From NCBI GenBank assembly GCA_041396845.1, contig JAWKXU010000001.1, positions 620,001-684,000 of the forward strand: 64,000 bases of DNA, in the 5' to 3' direction. The notes beneath the pieces were generated by a model, which ran no database searches, had not been told where the DNA came from, and saw only the letters and a program-made list of their open reading frames with translations. The position numbers were made by a program, and so were the translations under genes. Positions within the stretch are counted from its first letter, which is position 1; every line of letters begins with the position of its first letter. Source of the DNA: JAWKXU01 sp020446465. Lineage in GTDB: Bacteria; Pseudomonadota; Alphaproteobacteria; Sphingomonadales; Sphingomonadaceae. Shown here piece after piece: positions 1 through 8,995 of this stretch.

Positions 1-49
1 GGAGCCGCAAGCGACCAGGCTCGATGAACTGGCTTTCGGGTTCGATCAT
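1..49 (-). CDS. 5' end of an unidentified gene, cut by the window edge
   Basis: An ATG at 49-47 overlaps the stop codon of the upstream acyl-CoA ligase gene in an ATGA arrangement and opens a frame that runs off the left edge (begins MIEPESQF). The overlap implies translational coupling, so it is probably the third gene of the amidohydrolase/ligase operon. Only 16 codons are visible, too few to assign a family. Confidence 0.5.
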   Translation of the reverse strand, partial: MIEPESQFIEPGRLRL

Positions 50-1569
50 GATTCAGTTTTCACCGGATCGGCACCCGCCTGGCCACGCAGGGCGCGACGC
101 AGAATCTTTCCGGTTGGGCCTTTGGGTAATTCAGGCAGGATAGTCAGGCTCGCGGGCACCTTGTAACGCGCCAATTCGGTGCGGCAGCGTTCCAACAGCG
201 TCTCGGCAGGTTGTTCGCGCCCGCTTGCGAAAGCGACAAACGCGACTGGCACTTCACCCAGTCCTTCGTCTTCCTGCGCGATGACAGCCGCTTCGGCCAC
301 CCCTTCGCAGGCATAGAGAACTTCTTCGATTTCAACTGGATAGATATTCTGTCCGCCGCGAATGATGATGTCTTTCTTGCGGTCAACAATATAGGCGTAG
401 CCATCCGCATCGAGATAACCGATGTCACCGCTATGCAGCCATCCGCCTTGCAATGCAGCGGCGGTATCGTCCGGTGCGTTGTAGTATCCAGCCATCAGGT
501 TCGGTCCGCGTATAACGATTTCCCCGGATTCACCCGTGGGCATGTCCGTTCCGTCTTCCGCGCGGATCGCGAGGTCCATCCCGTCCAGCACTTTGCCGAT
601 CGTTCGCCCGCGTAGTAATGATCCATCTTCGGCAAGGCGCACATCGGTCAGAGTGACAAGCGCGGTTCCTTCGGTAAGGCCATAGCCTGTCAGAACCGTG
701 ACATCAGGCGCCATTGCAAGAATGCGCGCAAGCAGCGCCGACGGAACTGGCGCACCGCCAGTCATGATCCGGCGAAGCGAACCCAGTGTTTCCCGGCTGG
801 CATTGGGGTGATCGAAAATCCGCTGCAGCATAGTGGGGACGGCAGGGAGGAATGTGCAGTGATGGGCCGCAATTGTTTCAATGCACTGGGCTGCATCGAA
901 ACGGGGCAAGAGGACAAGCGTTGCCCCTGTCACCAGCATCGCATTGATGCACTGGTTGAGGCCGAAAGTGTTGTAGAGTGGCAAGGCGCACAAGATAGTG
1001 TCGTTGCCGTCAAGCCCCAGCCAGCCAGGCGTGCGGTCATAATTGGCAGCAAGGTTGGCGCAGGTCAGCTTCACGCCTTTGGCCTTGCCAGTTGTTGCGC
1101 TGGTCAGCAGCAACATCGCCAGATCGTCATCTTGGGATGCAACCGGCTTGGCAAGTGGTTGGGCCGCTCCAAAATCGACGAGATCGGCATTGATGACCAT
1201 GCAGCTTTGCGGCAGGTCCGCGGTGGCCAGCGGTTCCGACAGTTCCGTATTCGTCACAAGGAACTGTAAGTCGCAGCATGTCACTGCATGGCGCACTTCG
1301 CCGGGACGATAGAGCACATTGACCGGCGTGACGACGGCGCCCAGCGCCAGCGCCGCCTGCTGAACGACGATGAACAGCTTCGACGATGGCAACTGAATGC
1401 CAACGTGGCTGCCCTTGGTCACGCCAAGATCGCGAAGCCCGCCGGCCGTAGCAAGAACCTCTTCGGCAAGCCGGGCAAAAGTGGTCGTCTCTCCCTCGAA
1501 CACAATCGCCGGCTTGTCCGGGTCAGATTGCGCACGCGCGAAGAGGGCAAGAGTGCGGTTAGTCATCAA
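46..1569 (-). CDS. AMP-forming acyl-CoA synthetase
   Basis: A 507-residue ANL-superfamily ligase that adenylates a carboxylic acid and transfers it to CoA, in the cytoplasm. Visible signatures in order: a P-loop-like TSATTGKAKG near residue 155 (canonical TSGTTGxPKG, so Gly and Pro are both replaced by Ala), the YGLTEG motif, the GWLHSGDIGYLD motif, RKKDIIIRGGQNIYP, and the C-terminal GPTGK with the adenylation lysine at about K488. Length is normal for the family. It starts in a 4-nt ATGA overlap with the amidohydrolase gene. The substrate is probably a carboxylic acid intermediate of the pathway, but nothing in the sequence fixes it. Confidence 0.93.
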   Translation of the reverse strand: MMTNRTLALFARAQSDPDKPAIVFEGETTTFARLAEEVLATAGGLRDLGVTKGSHVGIQLPSSKLFIVVQQAALALGAVVTPVNVLYRPGEVRHAVTCCDLQFLVTNTELSEPLATADLPQSCMVINADLVDFGAAQPLAKPVASQDDDLAMLLLTSATTGKAKGVKLTCANLAANYDRTPGWLGLDGNDTILCALPLYNTFGLNQCINAMLVTGATLVLLPRFDAAQCIETIAAHHCTFLPAVPTMLQRIFDHPNASRETLGSLRRIMTGGAPVPSALLARILAMAPDVTVLTGYGLTEGTALVTLTDVRLAEDGSLLRGRTIGKVLDGMDLAIRAEDGTDMPTGESGEIVIRGPNLMAGYYNAPDDTAAALQGGWLHSGDIGYLDADGYAYIVDRKKDIIIRGGQNIYPVEIEEVLYACEGVAEAAVIAQEDEGLGEVPVAFVAFASGREQPAETLLERCRTELARYKVPASLTILPELPKGPTGKILRRALRGQAGADPVKTES

Positions 1570-2642
1570 CCAAGCTCTTCTGTTGCGGACGCTGGTGCAA
1601 GCAAGGCCGGATCCAGTCCATAAGTCCGTTGGGCCGTTCCTGCAAAGAGCGTCGTCCGCTCATCGGCAGACATGCCGACAGTCAGCCGTTTGAACGCATT
1701 CCACAAGGTTCGATAGGAATACATCGCCTTGTCGACCGGGAAGTTGCTTTCGAACATGCAGCGTTCCGGACCGAAAAGGTCTATGCAGGTTTCGACATAG
1801 GGACGCCATGCGTCGGCAAGTTCTGTCGACGAGGGCGGGGCAGAGCGCTCATGCCACATCGCACCGCAGATACTCATGCCGAATCCACCAATTTTTACAC
1901 GCACATTCGGGCAATCGGCGAGCGCGCGCATATCCGAACGCCACTGTTCAAAACGTTCCTTTTCGCGGTGTTCATAGGGACCAACGCCGAGCACGCAGCC
2001 AATGTGATCGAGCACGATGGGCAGATCCGGGATCGCGCGTGCCATGGCGCCGAGTTCGGGAATCTGTGCGTGGTAGAGCATCGCGTCATAGACAAGCCCG
2101 TGGGCGAGAAGGCGCGACAGACCTGCCCGGTATGTGTTATCTGCAAGCATTCCAGCAGGTGCGGGGCGCAGCACGATTCCGTTGGGGAAGTGTTCATCGC
2201 GCGATACGCTGTGACGGATGCCGGACAAGGCATCGCCCGCGACCGTGTGATGGGCTTCAAGAACCTCATCGACGGCATTGCCCAGTGTGAGATCGGCGAA
2301 AGCGACAATGCCTTCGGCAATCCGGGGCGGGCATTGCCGCCTGCGCGCCTCGCTGCGGATTTCCATAACTTTTTCGGTTTCTCCAACCGGGGCCAGATGG
2401 GCCGGGCCGGTTTTGCGATAACCGTAATGCGCCTGAACGAAGACTGTTGCGGTAACTGTATGGCCACAGGCAAGGTCCGACGAAATTTCGTCGATCAGAT
2501 AGGGGGCGCCACCTTCTTCCCAGAGGTGGTGGTGCGCATCGATAATGGGCAAGCCCGGTTCGATGACCTCCTCTTGCACAAGAGCAAGCCACTCCGGATT
2601 GGGTGGCGGATAGCGATAATGTCCTGTAACGTCCAATCCCAT
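1566..2642 (-). CDS. Amidohydrolase, PF04909 (amidohydrolase 2) family
   Basis: A 358-residue TIM-barrel metal hydrolase or decarboxylase. The HxH metal motif is in IIDAHHHLWEEG near residue 38, followed by VLDHIGCV and VKIGGFG strands and the MFESNFPVDK strand typical of the 2-pyrone-4,6-dicarboxylate lactonase/ACMSD branch. Enzymes of this branch open lactones or decarboxylate ring-cleavage products. It is the first gene of a minus-strand operon with the acyl-CoA ligase, so a lactone-opening step before CoA activation is a reasonable inference. It is divergent from the thiolase operon. Confidence 0.88.
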   Translation of the reverse strand: MGLDVTGHYRYPPPNPEWLALVQEEVIEPGLPIIDAHHHLWEEGGAPYLIDEISSDLACGHTVTATVFVQAHYGYRKTGPAHLAPVGETEKVMEIRSEARRRQCPPRIAEGIVAFADLTLGNAVDEVLEAHHTVAGDALSGIRHSVSRDEHFPNGIVLRPAPAGMLADNTYRAGLSRLLAHGLVYDAMLYHAQIPELGAMARAIPDLPIVLDHIGCVLGVGPYEHREKERFEQWRSDMRALADCPNVRVKIGGFGMSICGAMWHERSAPPSSTELADAWRPYVETCIDLFGPERCMFESNFPVDKAMYSYRTLWNAFKRLTVGMSADERTTLFAGTAQRTYGLDPALLAPASATEELG

Positions 2643-2771
2643 GAGTCGTGTATTTCCTCTCTCTCCCGATAATGTTTCGGATAATAGGAAAATGCAACCG
2701 TATCGGCAATGATCTTACCAATGCCATGATTTTTGGCGCGAAAACCGGCGCCTGATGACGGCTGGGAAAAG

Positions 2772-2821
2772 CCGAAAAATAATCGAAAATACTTGACCTC
2801 CTGTCAGACGAATCATATCAC
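2772..2821 (+). promoter_or_regulatory. Predicted promoter and operator of the thiolase-carboxyltransferase operon
   Basis: CCGAAAAATAATCGA (2772-2786) lies just upstream of a sigma70-like TTGACC (2793-2798), 17-nt spacer and TATCAC (2816-2821), which would start transcription about 80 nt before the first thiolase. The 15-mer shares 13 of 15 positions with 15173-15187. The gap 2643-2904 separates divergent operons, so the site may control both. Confidence 0.5.
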
Positions 2822-2904
2822 GCGCATGTGTCGCCTTCTGGCGGATCGACTCGTTTGGTCTGCTGTCCGGGCGGCTCTCGGCAAACCGAGTGAGGAATGC
2901 ACTG

Positions 2905-4023
2905 ATGGCACTAAAGAAAGTGGGGGTCATTGCGACCGCCCAGACAGAACTACGACCTGCGTGGAGTGACGCGCAGCATATCGACCTGATTTCGTCGGTC
3001 GTGACTTCCGTTTTCAAGGGATCTGGCCTGACGATCGACGATGTCGATTTCGTTATCGATTCCGGCAGTGACGTGCTCGATGGGCGCTCGATCTCCAACT
3101 GTGGATTTCTGGGTGCGCTTGGCGCTCACCACAAGGAAGAGGCGCGTGTTGAGGAAGACGGTATCTGGGCGGCGCATTATGGCGTCAACAAGATCGCATC
3201 TGGCGCAGCGTCCGTTGGCCTGATCGTGGCTTATTCCAAGCCGTCTGAATCGCAGGTGGCCAATTACTGGAGCTCGCAGGTTGAACCGTTCTACCAGCGC
3301 CCGGTTGGTTTCAGTCAGCGTGCGGCTGGCGGCATTCAGGCGCAGCGCTATCTTGCGGCGAACGATGTCTCGATGGAAGATCTCGCAAATCTCGTCGCGG
3401 CGCGCTGGGCTGCTGCGCAGGAAAACGGCGGCGTCCAGATCGACAAGTTGCCGAGCGCAAGCGACGTTCTGAGCGCGGCAGAAGGTGCTGCGCCTTTGAC
3501 TGACCTTATGTTCTCACGTCCGATGGACGGGGCTGTTGCCGTGCTGCTCGCTGATGAGGCGACTGCCCGGCGTGCTGGTGCTGATCCGGTTCTTATTACC
3601 GGGATGGGTTCCAGTGCGGATGCACACGCCTTTGCTGATCGCGACAACTCCAGACTCAATTCGCTTTCCCTGGCGGCTGAGCGTGCGGCTGCGTCCGCTG
3701 GCTGGTCGGCTGCGGAAGCAGATATTGTCGAAGTGAGTGCGTCAACTGCCGTTGCAGAATTGATGGCGCTCGAAGCTCTGGGGCTGGCAAAGCCGGGTCA
3801 GGGCAAGGCTGCGGCGCAAGGCGGCAAGGTTGCAGTCAACAATTCAGGCGGCGCCTTGCCGGCTGATCCGCTGATGGTCACGGGCCTTGCCCGTCTGGTT
3901 GAGGCTGTCCGCCAGTTGCGTCAGCCCAAGCGCTATGGCCTTTCCAGCGCCAGCCGTGCTGTCGTCCATGGTGCCAATGGCATCGGTATGCAGAGCAACT
4001 GCGTCTTTAATCTCGAGGTTTGA
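2905..4023 (+). CDS. SCP2-type thiolase-fold protein lacking the nucleophilic cysteine (subunit 1)
   Basis: A 372-residue protein of the thiolase/SCP-x superfamily. The start is the ATG at 2905 behind a GAGTGAGGAA ribosome site; an in-frame GTG at 2890 is less likely. The segment where thiolases carry C-A-S-G reads I97-A-S-G, so the acyl-accepting Cys is missing. The C-terminal GHPxGA loop is replaced by ALPADPL. It overlaps nearly end to start with a second thiolase-fold gene and a DUF35 gene. Cys-less SCP2 thiolases paired with DUF35 proteins, such as Ltp2-ChsH2 of steroid catabolism, are retro-aldolases. By analogy this may be the non-catalytic or partner subunit of a C-C lyase. Confidence 0.85.
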   Translation: MALKKVGVIATAQTELRPAWSDAQHIDLISSVVTSVFKGSGLTIDDVDFVIDSGSDVLDGRSISNCGFLGALGAHHKEEARVEEDGIWAAHYGVNKIASGAASVGLIVAYSKPSESQVANYWSSQVEPFYQRPVGFSQRAAGGIQAQRYLAANDVSMEDLANLVAARWAAAQENGGVQIDKLPSASDVLSAAEGAAPLTDLMFSRPMDGAVAVLLADEATARRAGADPVLITGMGSSADAHAFADRDNSRLNSLSLAAERAAASAGWSAAEADIVEVSASTAVAELMALEALGLAKPGQGKAAAQGGKVAVNNSGGALPADPLMVTGLARLVEAVRQLRQPKRYGLSSASRAVVHGANGIGMQSNCVFNLEV

Positions 4024-4025
4024 TC

Positions 4026-5177
4026 ATGGGTCATCATGTAGGAATTGTCGGGGTCGGGCAGACGCATCACGCGCGTCGTCGGACCGATGTAAGTCAGGCT
4101 GGTCTGGTTCGCGAAGCGGTGGATCGTGCGCTGGCTGATGCCAATCTCACTATCGAAGAAATCGATTCTGTGGTTGTTGCGACGGGGCCGGTTCTGTTCG
4201 CTGCTGTGAACCACCCCGAATTGTGGGTCGCCAACGCAATTGGCGCGCAGGGCAAGCCGGTGATGCGTGTCACCAGTGGTGGCGGTGCCGGTTTTGCCGG
4301 GGCGCTGGCCGGGTATTACCAGGTGGCTGGCGGCTATTCGCAGCGCACGCTGGTTGTCGCTTATGACAAGCTGTCCGAAGGTCCGCTGCAGTATTCGATT
4401 TCGACGCTTTACGATCCCTTCTGGGGCCGTGAATTTGCTGTCGGCATCATGGGCTTTTCGGCTGCATACTGGCGCGCCCGCATGGACGTGCTTGGCCACA
4501 CCGAAGAAGCTGCGGCGATGGTCGCTGCGAAGAACCGCAACAACGCGATCAACAATCCGTACGCGCACCAGAAGAAGGCCGTGACCGTTGACGATGTGAT
4601 CAATTCCCGGCCCTTGTGCTGGCCGATCAAGCTTCTTGACGTTCCGCCCATTTCCGATGGTGCGGCGGCCATTGTCCTTGCAAATGAAAAGGTTGCTGCG
4701 AAATCGACCACGCGTCCGGCATGGATTCGCGGCATGGCCTATTGTTGCGAAGCAGATAACGCCGCGGAACGTTCGATGATGCTGTCGGAGCCGTTGGCGC
4801 TTGCGTCAAAGCAGGTTTACCGTGCGGCCGGTATCACCAACCCGCGCCGCCAGTTCGACGTTGTCGAAGTGCAGGAGCCTTATTCCTGCTTCGAACTGAA
4901 CTATTATGAAAGTCTAGGGCTTTGCCCGCCGGGTGGCGCGGCTGAACTCGTTGCCTCCGGTGCAACGCAGCTTGATGGTGACATTCCGGTCAACCCGTCA
5001 GGCGGCTGCATGGGGGCCAACCCGATCGGGGCGGTCGGCGTTATCCGCCTGATCGAAGGCGCGACGCAGGTCATGGGTCGCAACGAAAGTAACCAGATCA
5101 AGGATGCCAAACTCGCGCTCGTGCAATCGGGCGGTGGCTGGGCCAACTTGCGCGGCTGCGCCGTGTTGAGCGCTTAA
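4026..5177 (+). CDS. SCP2-type thiolase-fold protein lacking the nucleophilic cysteine (subunit 2)
   Basis: A 383-residue thiolase-superfamily protein beginning MGHHVGIVGVGQT, typical of SCP-x thiolases. The C-A-S-G position reads V82-T-S-G, so again no nucleophile. The late NPSGGCMGANPIGA loop keeps the family shape but has Asn where thiolases have the GHP histidine. A Tyr-rich EVQEPYSCFELNYYESLG segment precedes it; retro-aldolases of this fold use tyrosines. It starts 2 nt after the stop of the first thiolase gene and is followed by the DUF35 gene after 12 nt. It is probably the catalytic half of a thiolase-fold aldolase complex. Acyl-transfer activity as in PhlACB-type complexes is the alternative. 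Confidence 0.87.
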   Translation: MGHHVGIVGVGQTHHARRRTDVSQAGLVREAVDRALADANLTIEEIDSVVVATGPVLFAAVNHPELWVANAIGAQGKPVMRVTSGGGAGFAGALAGYYQVAGGYSQRTLVVAYDKLSEGPLQYSISTLYDPFWGREFAVGIMGFSAAYWRARMDVLGHTEEAAAMVAAKNRNNAINNPYAHQKKAVTVDDVINSRPLCWPIKLLDVPPISDGAAAIVLANEKVAAKSTTRPAWIRGMAYCCEADNAAERSMMLSEPLALASKQVYRAAGITNPRRQFDVVEVQEPYSCFELNYYESLGLCPPGGAAELVASGATQLDGDIPVNPSGGCMGANPIGAVGVIRLIEGATQVMGRNESNQIKDAKLALVQSGGGWANLRGCAVLSA

Positions 5178-5189
5178 GGGAGATCGACA

Positions 5190-6116
5190 ATGTATTCAGC
5201 ACCCGAAACGATGCCGATCGAGTTGCCGACGTTTCATGCAGACATCAGCCTGCCTTATACGTTGACCCCAGGTCGTGCGGCCGGAACCTTTCTGGCGGAA
5301 GTCAAGAACAAGCGGATCATTGGTTCCCGGTTCGCTTCCGGCATGGTTGTTGCGCCGGCAGAGGATTTCTCCTCTGTGGACGGCGAAGAACCGGAATCCT
5401 TCGTCGAAGCGCCGCAGACAGGCGTTCTGACGGCGTTCACGCGCGTCGATGGCGAAGTTATCGGCTTCATCAAACTTGATGGATGCGATAACGAATTCCC
5501 GCACAAGATCCTGGCCGATCTGTCTGACCTTGCAGTCGGGCAGCGGGTCGAAGCCGAATGGCAGGATGGCGTTGAGGAATCGATTACCGCGATCAAGGGC
5601 TTCCGGCTTGCTCCGGATGCTCCCGAAGGCGCGGTGAAGCCTGCTGGCGAAACGGAAGAGCCGCTTGGGTCGATCAAGTATGCACTGTCGCTGCCCTACG
5701 AACATGCCTACGGCCCCTATTATGGCCGTATGTTCGACGAAATCCGTGAAAATGGGCGCGTCATGGGCGTGCGTTGCACCAATGCTGACGTGGCACTGCT
5801 GCCCCCGCGTGAGATTGACGACATTTCTCACAAGAAAACGGGCACATGGAAGACTTGCGCAGATACGGGCACGATCCGTGGTTGCTCGATCATCAACATG
5901 GAGTTTGTTGGTCAGACGCGCGAGCCGCCTTACGTCTATGCTGAAATCGTGCTTGACGGTGCATCGACGCGTCTCATCCACATGATCGAGATCGATGATG
6001 TTGAAGATGCGAAAAAGCGTATCAAGCCGGGAACCAGGGTCCGGGCAATCTGGACCGAAGGTGAGCGCAAAGGCTCCATGTCTGACATCGAGCGGTTCGA
6101 GGTAATCGACGAGTGA
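5190..6116 (+). CDS. Tandem DUF35 OB-fold protein with degenerate zinc ribbon
   Basis: A 308-residue protein made of two DUF35 copies (about residues 12-140 and 155-305). The halves align by eye from LPY through a ribbon-like segment to an OB-fold ending in a VGQRVEAEW / PGTRVRAIW strand. The usual CxxC...CxxC zinc ligands are absent in the first copy (GSRFASGMVVAP) and reduced to a single Cys in the second (GVRCTNADVALLPP). DUF35 proteins are obligate partners of thiolase-fold enzymes (ChsH2 with Ltp2, BbsA with BbsB, PhlB). The duplication matches two thiolase-fold subunits encoded immediately upstream. GGGAGA precedes the ATG. Confidence 0.85.
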   Translation: MYSAPETMPIELPTFHADISLPYTLTPGRAAGTFLAEVKNKRIIGSRFASGMVVAPAEDFSSVDGEEPESFVEAPQTGVLTAFTRVDGEVIGFIKLDGCDNEFPHKILADLSDLAVGQRVEAEWQDGVEESITAIKGFRLAPDAPEGAVKPAGETEEPLGSIKYALSLPYEHAYGPYYGRMFDEIRENGRVMGVRCTNADVALLPPREIDDISHKKTGTWKTCADTGTIRGCSIINMEFVGQTREPPYVYAEIVLDGASTRLIHMIEIDDVEDAKKRIKPGTRVRAIWTEGERKGSMSDIERFEVIDE

Positions 6117-6949
6117 CGAACTGGCGGATCACATCGCTCTGTATCGGTGAGCTTTATCTGCCGCATGGCGGTGCCATTCAACGCGATCCCATTCATGTAT
6201 GGCTGGCGCAGGATGGCACCCACAATGTGCTGATCGATTCGGGCATGACCGATATCGCCATCATCACAAAACGGCTGAAGGTGTCAGGCTGGGGCGGTGG
6301 TCATGGTGAACTCACCAGGGTTCTTGCGACCAAGGGGCTGACGCCTGCAGACATCGATCATATCGTGCTGACGCACGCGCATTTCGACCACGCTGAAAAT
6401 CTGGATCTGTTTCCTGACGCCTGCGTTGTTATTCAGCGTGACGAGGTGCAGCACCTTCTCGACCCGATGCCTTCGCACCGGGTTTTTTGCTGGGATACCA
6501 CCGCTGTCAACCTCGCACAGCGGCGGCGTCCCAAGCAGATTCGTATGCTGGACGGTGACGAACAGTTGTTCGATGGCTTTCGCGTGCTCAAGGTGCCAAG
6601 CCATACCCCCGGTATGCAGGTGCCGATCATCACGACTGAGAAGGGCAAGGTCGCTCTCGCATCGGATCTGGGTGACCATTACAAATACTGGTTCCCGGCT
6701 GATGCGCGGGCCACGTCAACCCCGCAACGCTCGCTGTCAGATGTGTTCATGACGGGCAACTTGCGGACGGAAAGCGAAGGCGACTGGCAGGCCGCGATGC
6801 GCCGCGTGCGGGACAATTCCGACATTGTGATCCCTGCGCACGATTTCCGCATACCCGTAAACATTCCCGATGACTGGTGGGCCATTCCCGAAAGCACGGA
6901 CGGCGACCTCGCCTTCGTTCCGCCAGAAACATCGGCAGACAAATCCTGA
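6113..6949 (+). CDS. MBL-fold metallohydrolase, lactonase-like
   Basis: A 278-residue metallo-beta-lactamase-fold hydrolase. The binuclear zinc motif HAHFDH gives H88, H90, D92 and H93; later ligands are the His of PSHTPG, the Asp of ASDLGDHY and the His of IPAHDF. The closest relatives by pattern are AiiA-type N-acyl-homoserine lactonases, but many members hydrolyse lactones or CoA thioesters in catabolic clusters. The GTG start overlaps the DUF35 stop (GTGA). Within this operon a thioesterase or lactone-opening role is more plausible than quorum quenching. Confidence 0.85.
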   Translation: MTNWRITSLCIGELYLPHGGAIQRDPIHVWLAQDGTHNVLIDSGMTDIAIITKRLKVSGWGGGHGELTRVLATKGLTPADIDHIVLTHAHFDHAENLDLFPDACVVIQRDEVQHLLDPMPSHRVFCWDTTAVNLAQRRRPKQIRMLDGDEQLFDGFRVLKVPSHTPGMQVPIITTEKGKVALASDLGDHYKYWFPADARATSTPQRSLSDVFMTGNLRTESEGDWQAAMRRVRDNSDIVIPAHDFRIPVNIPDDWWAIPESTDGDLAFVPPETSADKS

Positions 6950-6961
6950 AGAGAGCTGAAA

Positions 6962-7774
6962 ATGAGCTACGAAAACATCATTTGCGAGATCAGTGATCGC
7001 ATCGCCACGATTACGCTGAACCGCCCCGATTTCTACAACGCGACGACGGACGGCCTCTATACGGACATGGCTGATGTCATTGGCAAGCTGCGTGTAGATC
7101 CGAATGTCGCCTGCATTATTCTGACCGGCGCGGGCAAAGGCTTCTGTTCGGGGGCTGACCTTAAAAACCGGCGCACGGATTTGACGCCATTGCAGACGAG
7201 CGCGCGTCACCGCTGGATACTGAAAGACATTCTCGAACCGCTCCACACGATGGAAAAGCCGGTTATCGCGGCAGTCAACGGTGCAGCAGCCGGTGCGGGT
7301 GCCAATATGGCGCTGGCCTGCGACTTTGTCATCGCGAGTGAGAAGGCCAGCTTCATGCAGGCTTTTGCGCGGGTCGGCCTGATCCCTGATTTTGGCGGGC
7401 TTTACTTCCTGCAACGGGCGGTGGGCATCGCGCGGGCGAAGGAACTGTGCTTCACAGCGCGCAAGGTTGATGCAGCCGAAGCGCTGGAAATCGGCCTCGT
7501 CAGCAAGGTTGTGCCGCATGACGACCTGCTTGCCGAAGCACGCGCCGTTGCAACGCAGATTGCACAGAACGCCCCGACGGCGGTGGCCATGGCCAAGACA
7601 CTGCTCGACAAGTCCGAATATGCAAGTTTCGACCAGATGGTTGAGTATGAGGCGCTCGCCCAGACAGTGGCTTTCGTGACGCCCGATTACATGGAAGGCG
7701 TCATGGCTTTCCGTGAAAAGCGCAAGCCCGATTTCAGCGGTGGTCCCGCCCAGGTCGATCAGAGCTGGCGTTAA
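6962..7774 (+). CDS. Crotonase-family isomerase, PaaG-like
   Basis: A 270-residue enoyl-CoA hydratase/isomerase family protein with the oxyanion-hole segments GKGFCSGADL and NGAAAGAGANMALACD. Both hydratase glutamates are missing: the first position reads Asn (GANMAL) and the second Phe (MQAFARVG). The Asp of GLIPDFGG is kept, which is the pattern of PaaG/ECI-type isomerases. So it is better read as a CoA-ester double-bond or ring isomerase than a hydratase. It sits between the MBL hydrolase and two acyl-CoA dehydrogenase subunits. Confidence 0.87.
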   Translation: MSYENIICEISDRIATITLNRPDFYNATTDGLYTDMADVIGKLRVDPNVACIILTGAGKGFCSGADLKNRRTDLTPLQTSARHRWILKDILEPLHTMEKPVIAAVNGAAAGAGANMALACDFVIASEKASFMQAFARVGLIPDFGGLYFLQRAVGIARAKELCFTARKVDAAEALEIGLVSKVVPHDDLLAEARAVATQIAQNAPTAVAMAKTLLDKSEYASFDQMVEYEALAQTVAFVTPDYMEGVMAFREKRKPDFSGGPAQVDQSWR

Positions 7775-7789
7775 AGCGGGAGAGGGGTC

Positions 7790-8980
7790 TTGGATTTCAA
7801 TTATACGCCGGAAGAAAATGCGTTCCGCATGGATTTGCGGAAATGGCTTGCCGATGCCTTGCCCAAAGGGTGGGGCGAAACGGTGTTCGAGCCTGAGGAA
7901 GAAGAAGCGCGCTACCTGTTCCGGCGCGACTGGGATCGCAAACTGGCGTCCGGTGGCTGGACGGGGATCAACTGGCCGGTCGAATATGGCGGGCGCGGGG
8001 CCACGTTGGTCGAGCGGGCAATTTTTGCCGAGGAAATGGCGCGTGCCCGCGCGCCGGAAAGCCTCAACATCATAGGTCAGAACCTTGCCGGTCCGACCAT
8101 TCTTCACTTCGGGACAGAGGCTCAGAAAAAACGTTTTCTGCCCAAGATCATCTCATCCGAAGAAATCTGGGCGCAGGGTTTTTCCGAACCCAATGCCGGT
8201 TCCGACCTTGCGTCCGTGCGCACACGGGCAGAGCGCAAAGGTGACAAGTTCATTGTCAACGGGCAGAAAATCTGGACCAGCTTTGCGCAGTATTCGCAGT
8301 GGTGTTTCGCACTGGTGCGGACCGACCCTGACGCTCCCAAGCACAAGGGCATCAGCTTCCTTCTGATCGACATGAACAGTCCGGGCGTTTCTATCCGCCC
8401 GCTGCGGCAGATTTCCGGGGAATCCGAGTTCAACGAAACGTTCTTCGATGATGTTGAGGTTCCGGCGGAAAACCTTGTCGGTGATCTGAACGACGGTTGG
8501 CGGATCGCAATGACCACGCTCGCTTATGAGCGCGGACCTGAAGATTGCCTTGCCCGTCAGATTCGCTTCAAGCGTGAACTGGACAGCCTGATTGACGTCG
8601 CCGGAGCCATGCCGATGGATGATGGCGTGGTGTCCGATGATCCGGGTGTGCAGGAAGATCTGGGCCGCGCAATCGTGGAAATCGATGCCATGCGGCTTGT
8701 CGCACTGCGCAGTTTCAGCCGGTTCCTCAATGGCGAAGAGCGCGGGCCGGACGCATCGATCATCAAACTATACTGGAGCCATGCGGCCCAGCGGATGAAC
8801 GAAAAGGCTATCGACATACTCGGTGCGCCGGGTCTGCTGACGGGTGAAGACCCTGAAGCAGTCGCGCGTGGCTCATTTGGTATGAGCTACCTGCAGTCCA
8901 AGGCATTCACAATCTATTCCGGTTCTTCGGAAATTCAGCGAAACATTATTGGCGAGCGTCTGCTCGGCCTGCCGCGCTGA
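7790..8980 (+). CDS. Acyl-CoA dehydrogenase, subunit 1
   Basis: A 396-residue FAD-dependent acyl-CoA dehydrogenase. It starts at a TTG codon behind AGAGGGG. Signatures: the WPVEYGGRG N-terminal domain end, the FSEPNAGSDLASVRT flavin-contact stretch, the KIWTSFAQYSQW beta-domain strand, and the C-terminal YSGSSEIQRNIIGERLLG. The next gene encodes a shorter paralogue. Adjacent unequal pairs of this kind form alpha2beta2 FadE complexes that dehydrogenate bulky cyclic or branched acyl-CoAs in steroid catabolism, which is the inferred role here. Confidence 0.93.
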   Translation: MDFNYTPEENAFRMDLRKWLADALPKGWGETVFEPEEEEARYLFRRDWDRKLASGGWTGINWPVEYGGRGATLVERAIFAEEMARARAPESLNIIGQNLAGPTILHFGTEAQKKRFLPKIISSEEIWAQGFSEPNAGSDLASVRTRAERKGDKFIVNGQKIWTSFAQYSQWCFALVRTDPDAPKHKGISFLLIDMNSPGVSIRPLRQISGESEFNETFFDDVEVPAENLVGDLNDGWRIAMTTLAYERGPEDCLARQIRFKRELDSLIDVAGAMPMDDGVVSDDPGVQEDLGRAIVEIDAMRLVALRSFSRFLNGEERGPDASIIKLYWSHAAQRMNEKAIDILGAPGLLTGEDPEAVARGSFGMSYLQSKAFTIYSGSSEIQRNIIGERLLGLPR

Positions 8981-8995
8981 GGGGGAGTCAGACCG

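Noticed and set aside
6113..6949. Quorum-quenching lactonase
   Set aside because: The AiiA-like pattern is real, but the gene overlaps a DUF35 gene and precedes beta-oxidation genes; a pathway hydrolase is more likely.
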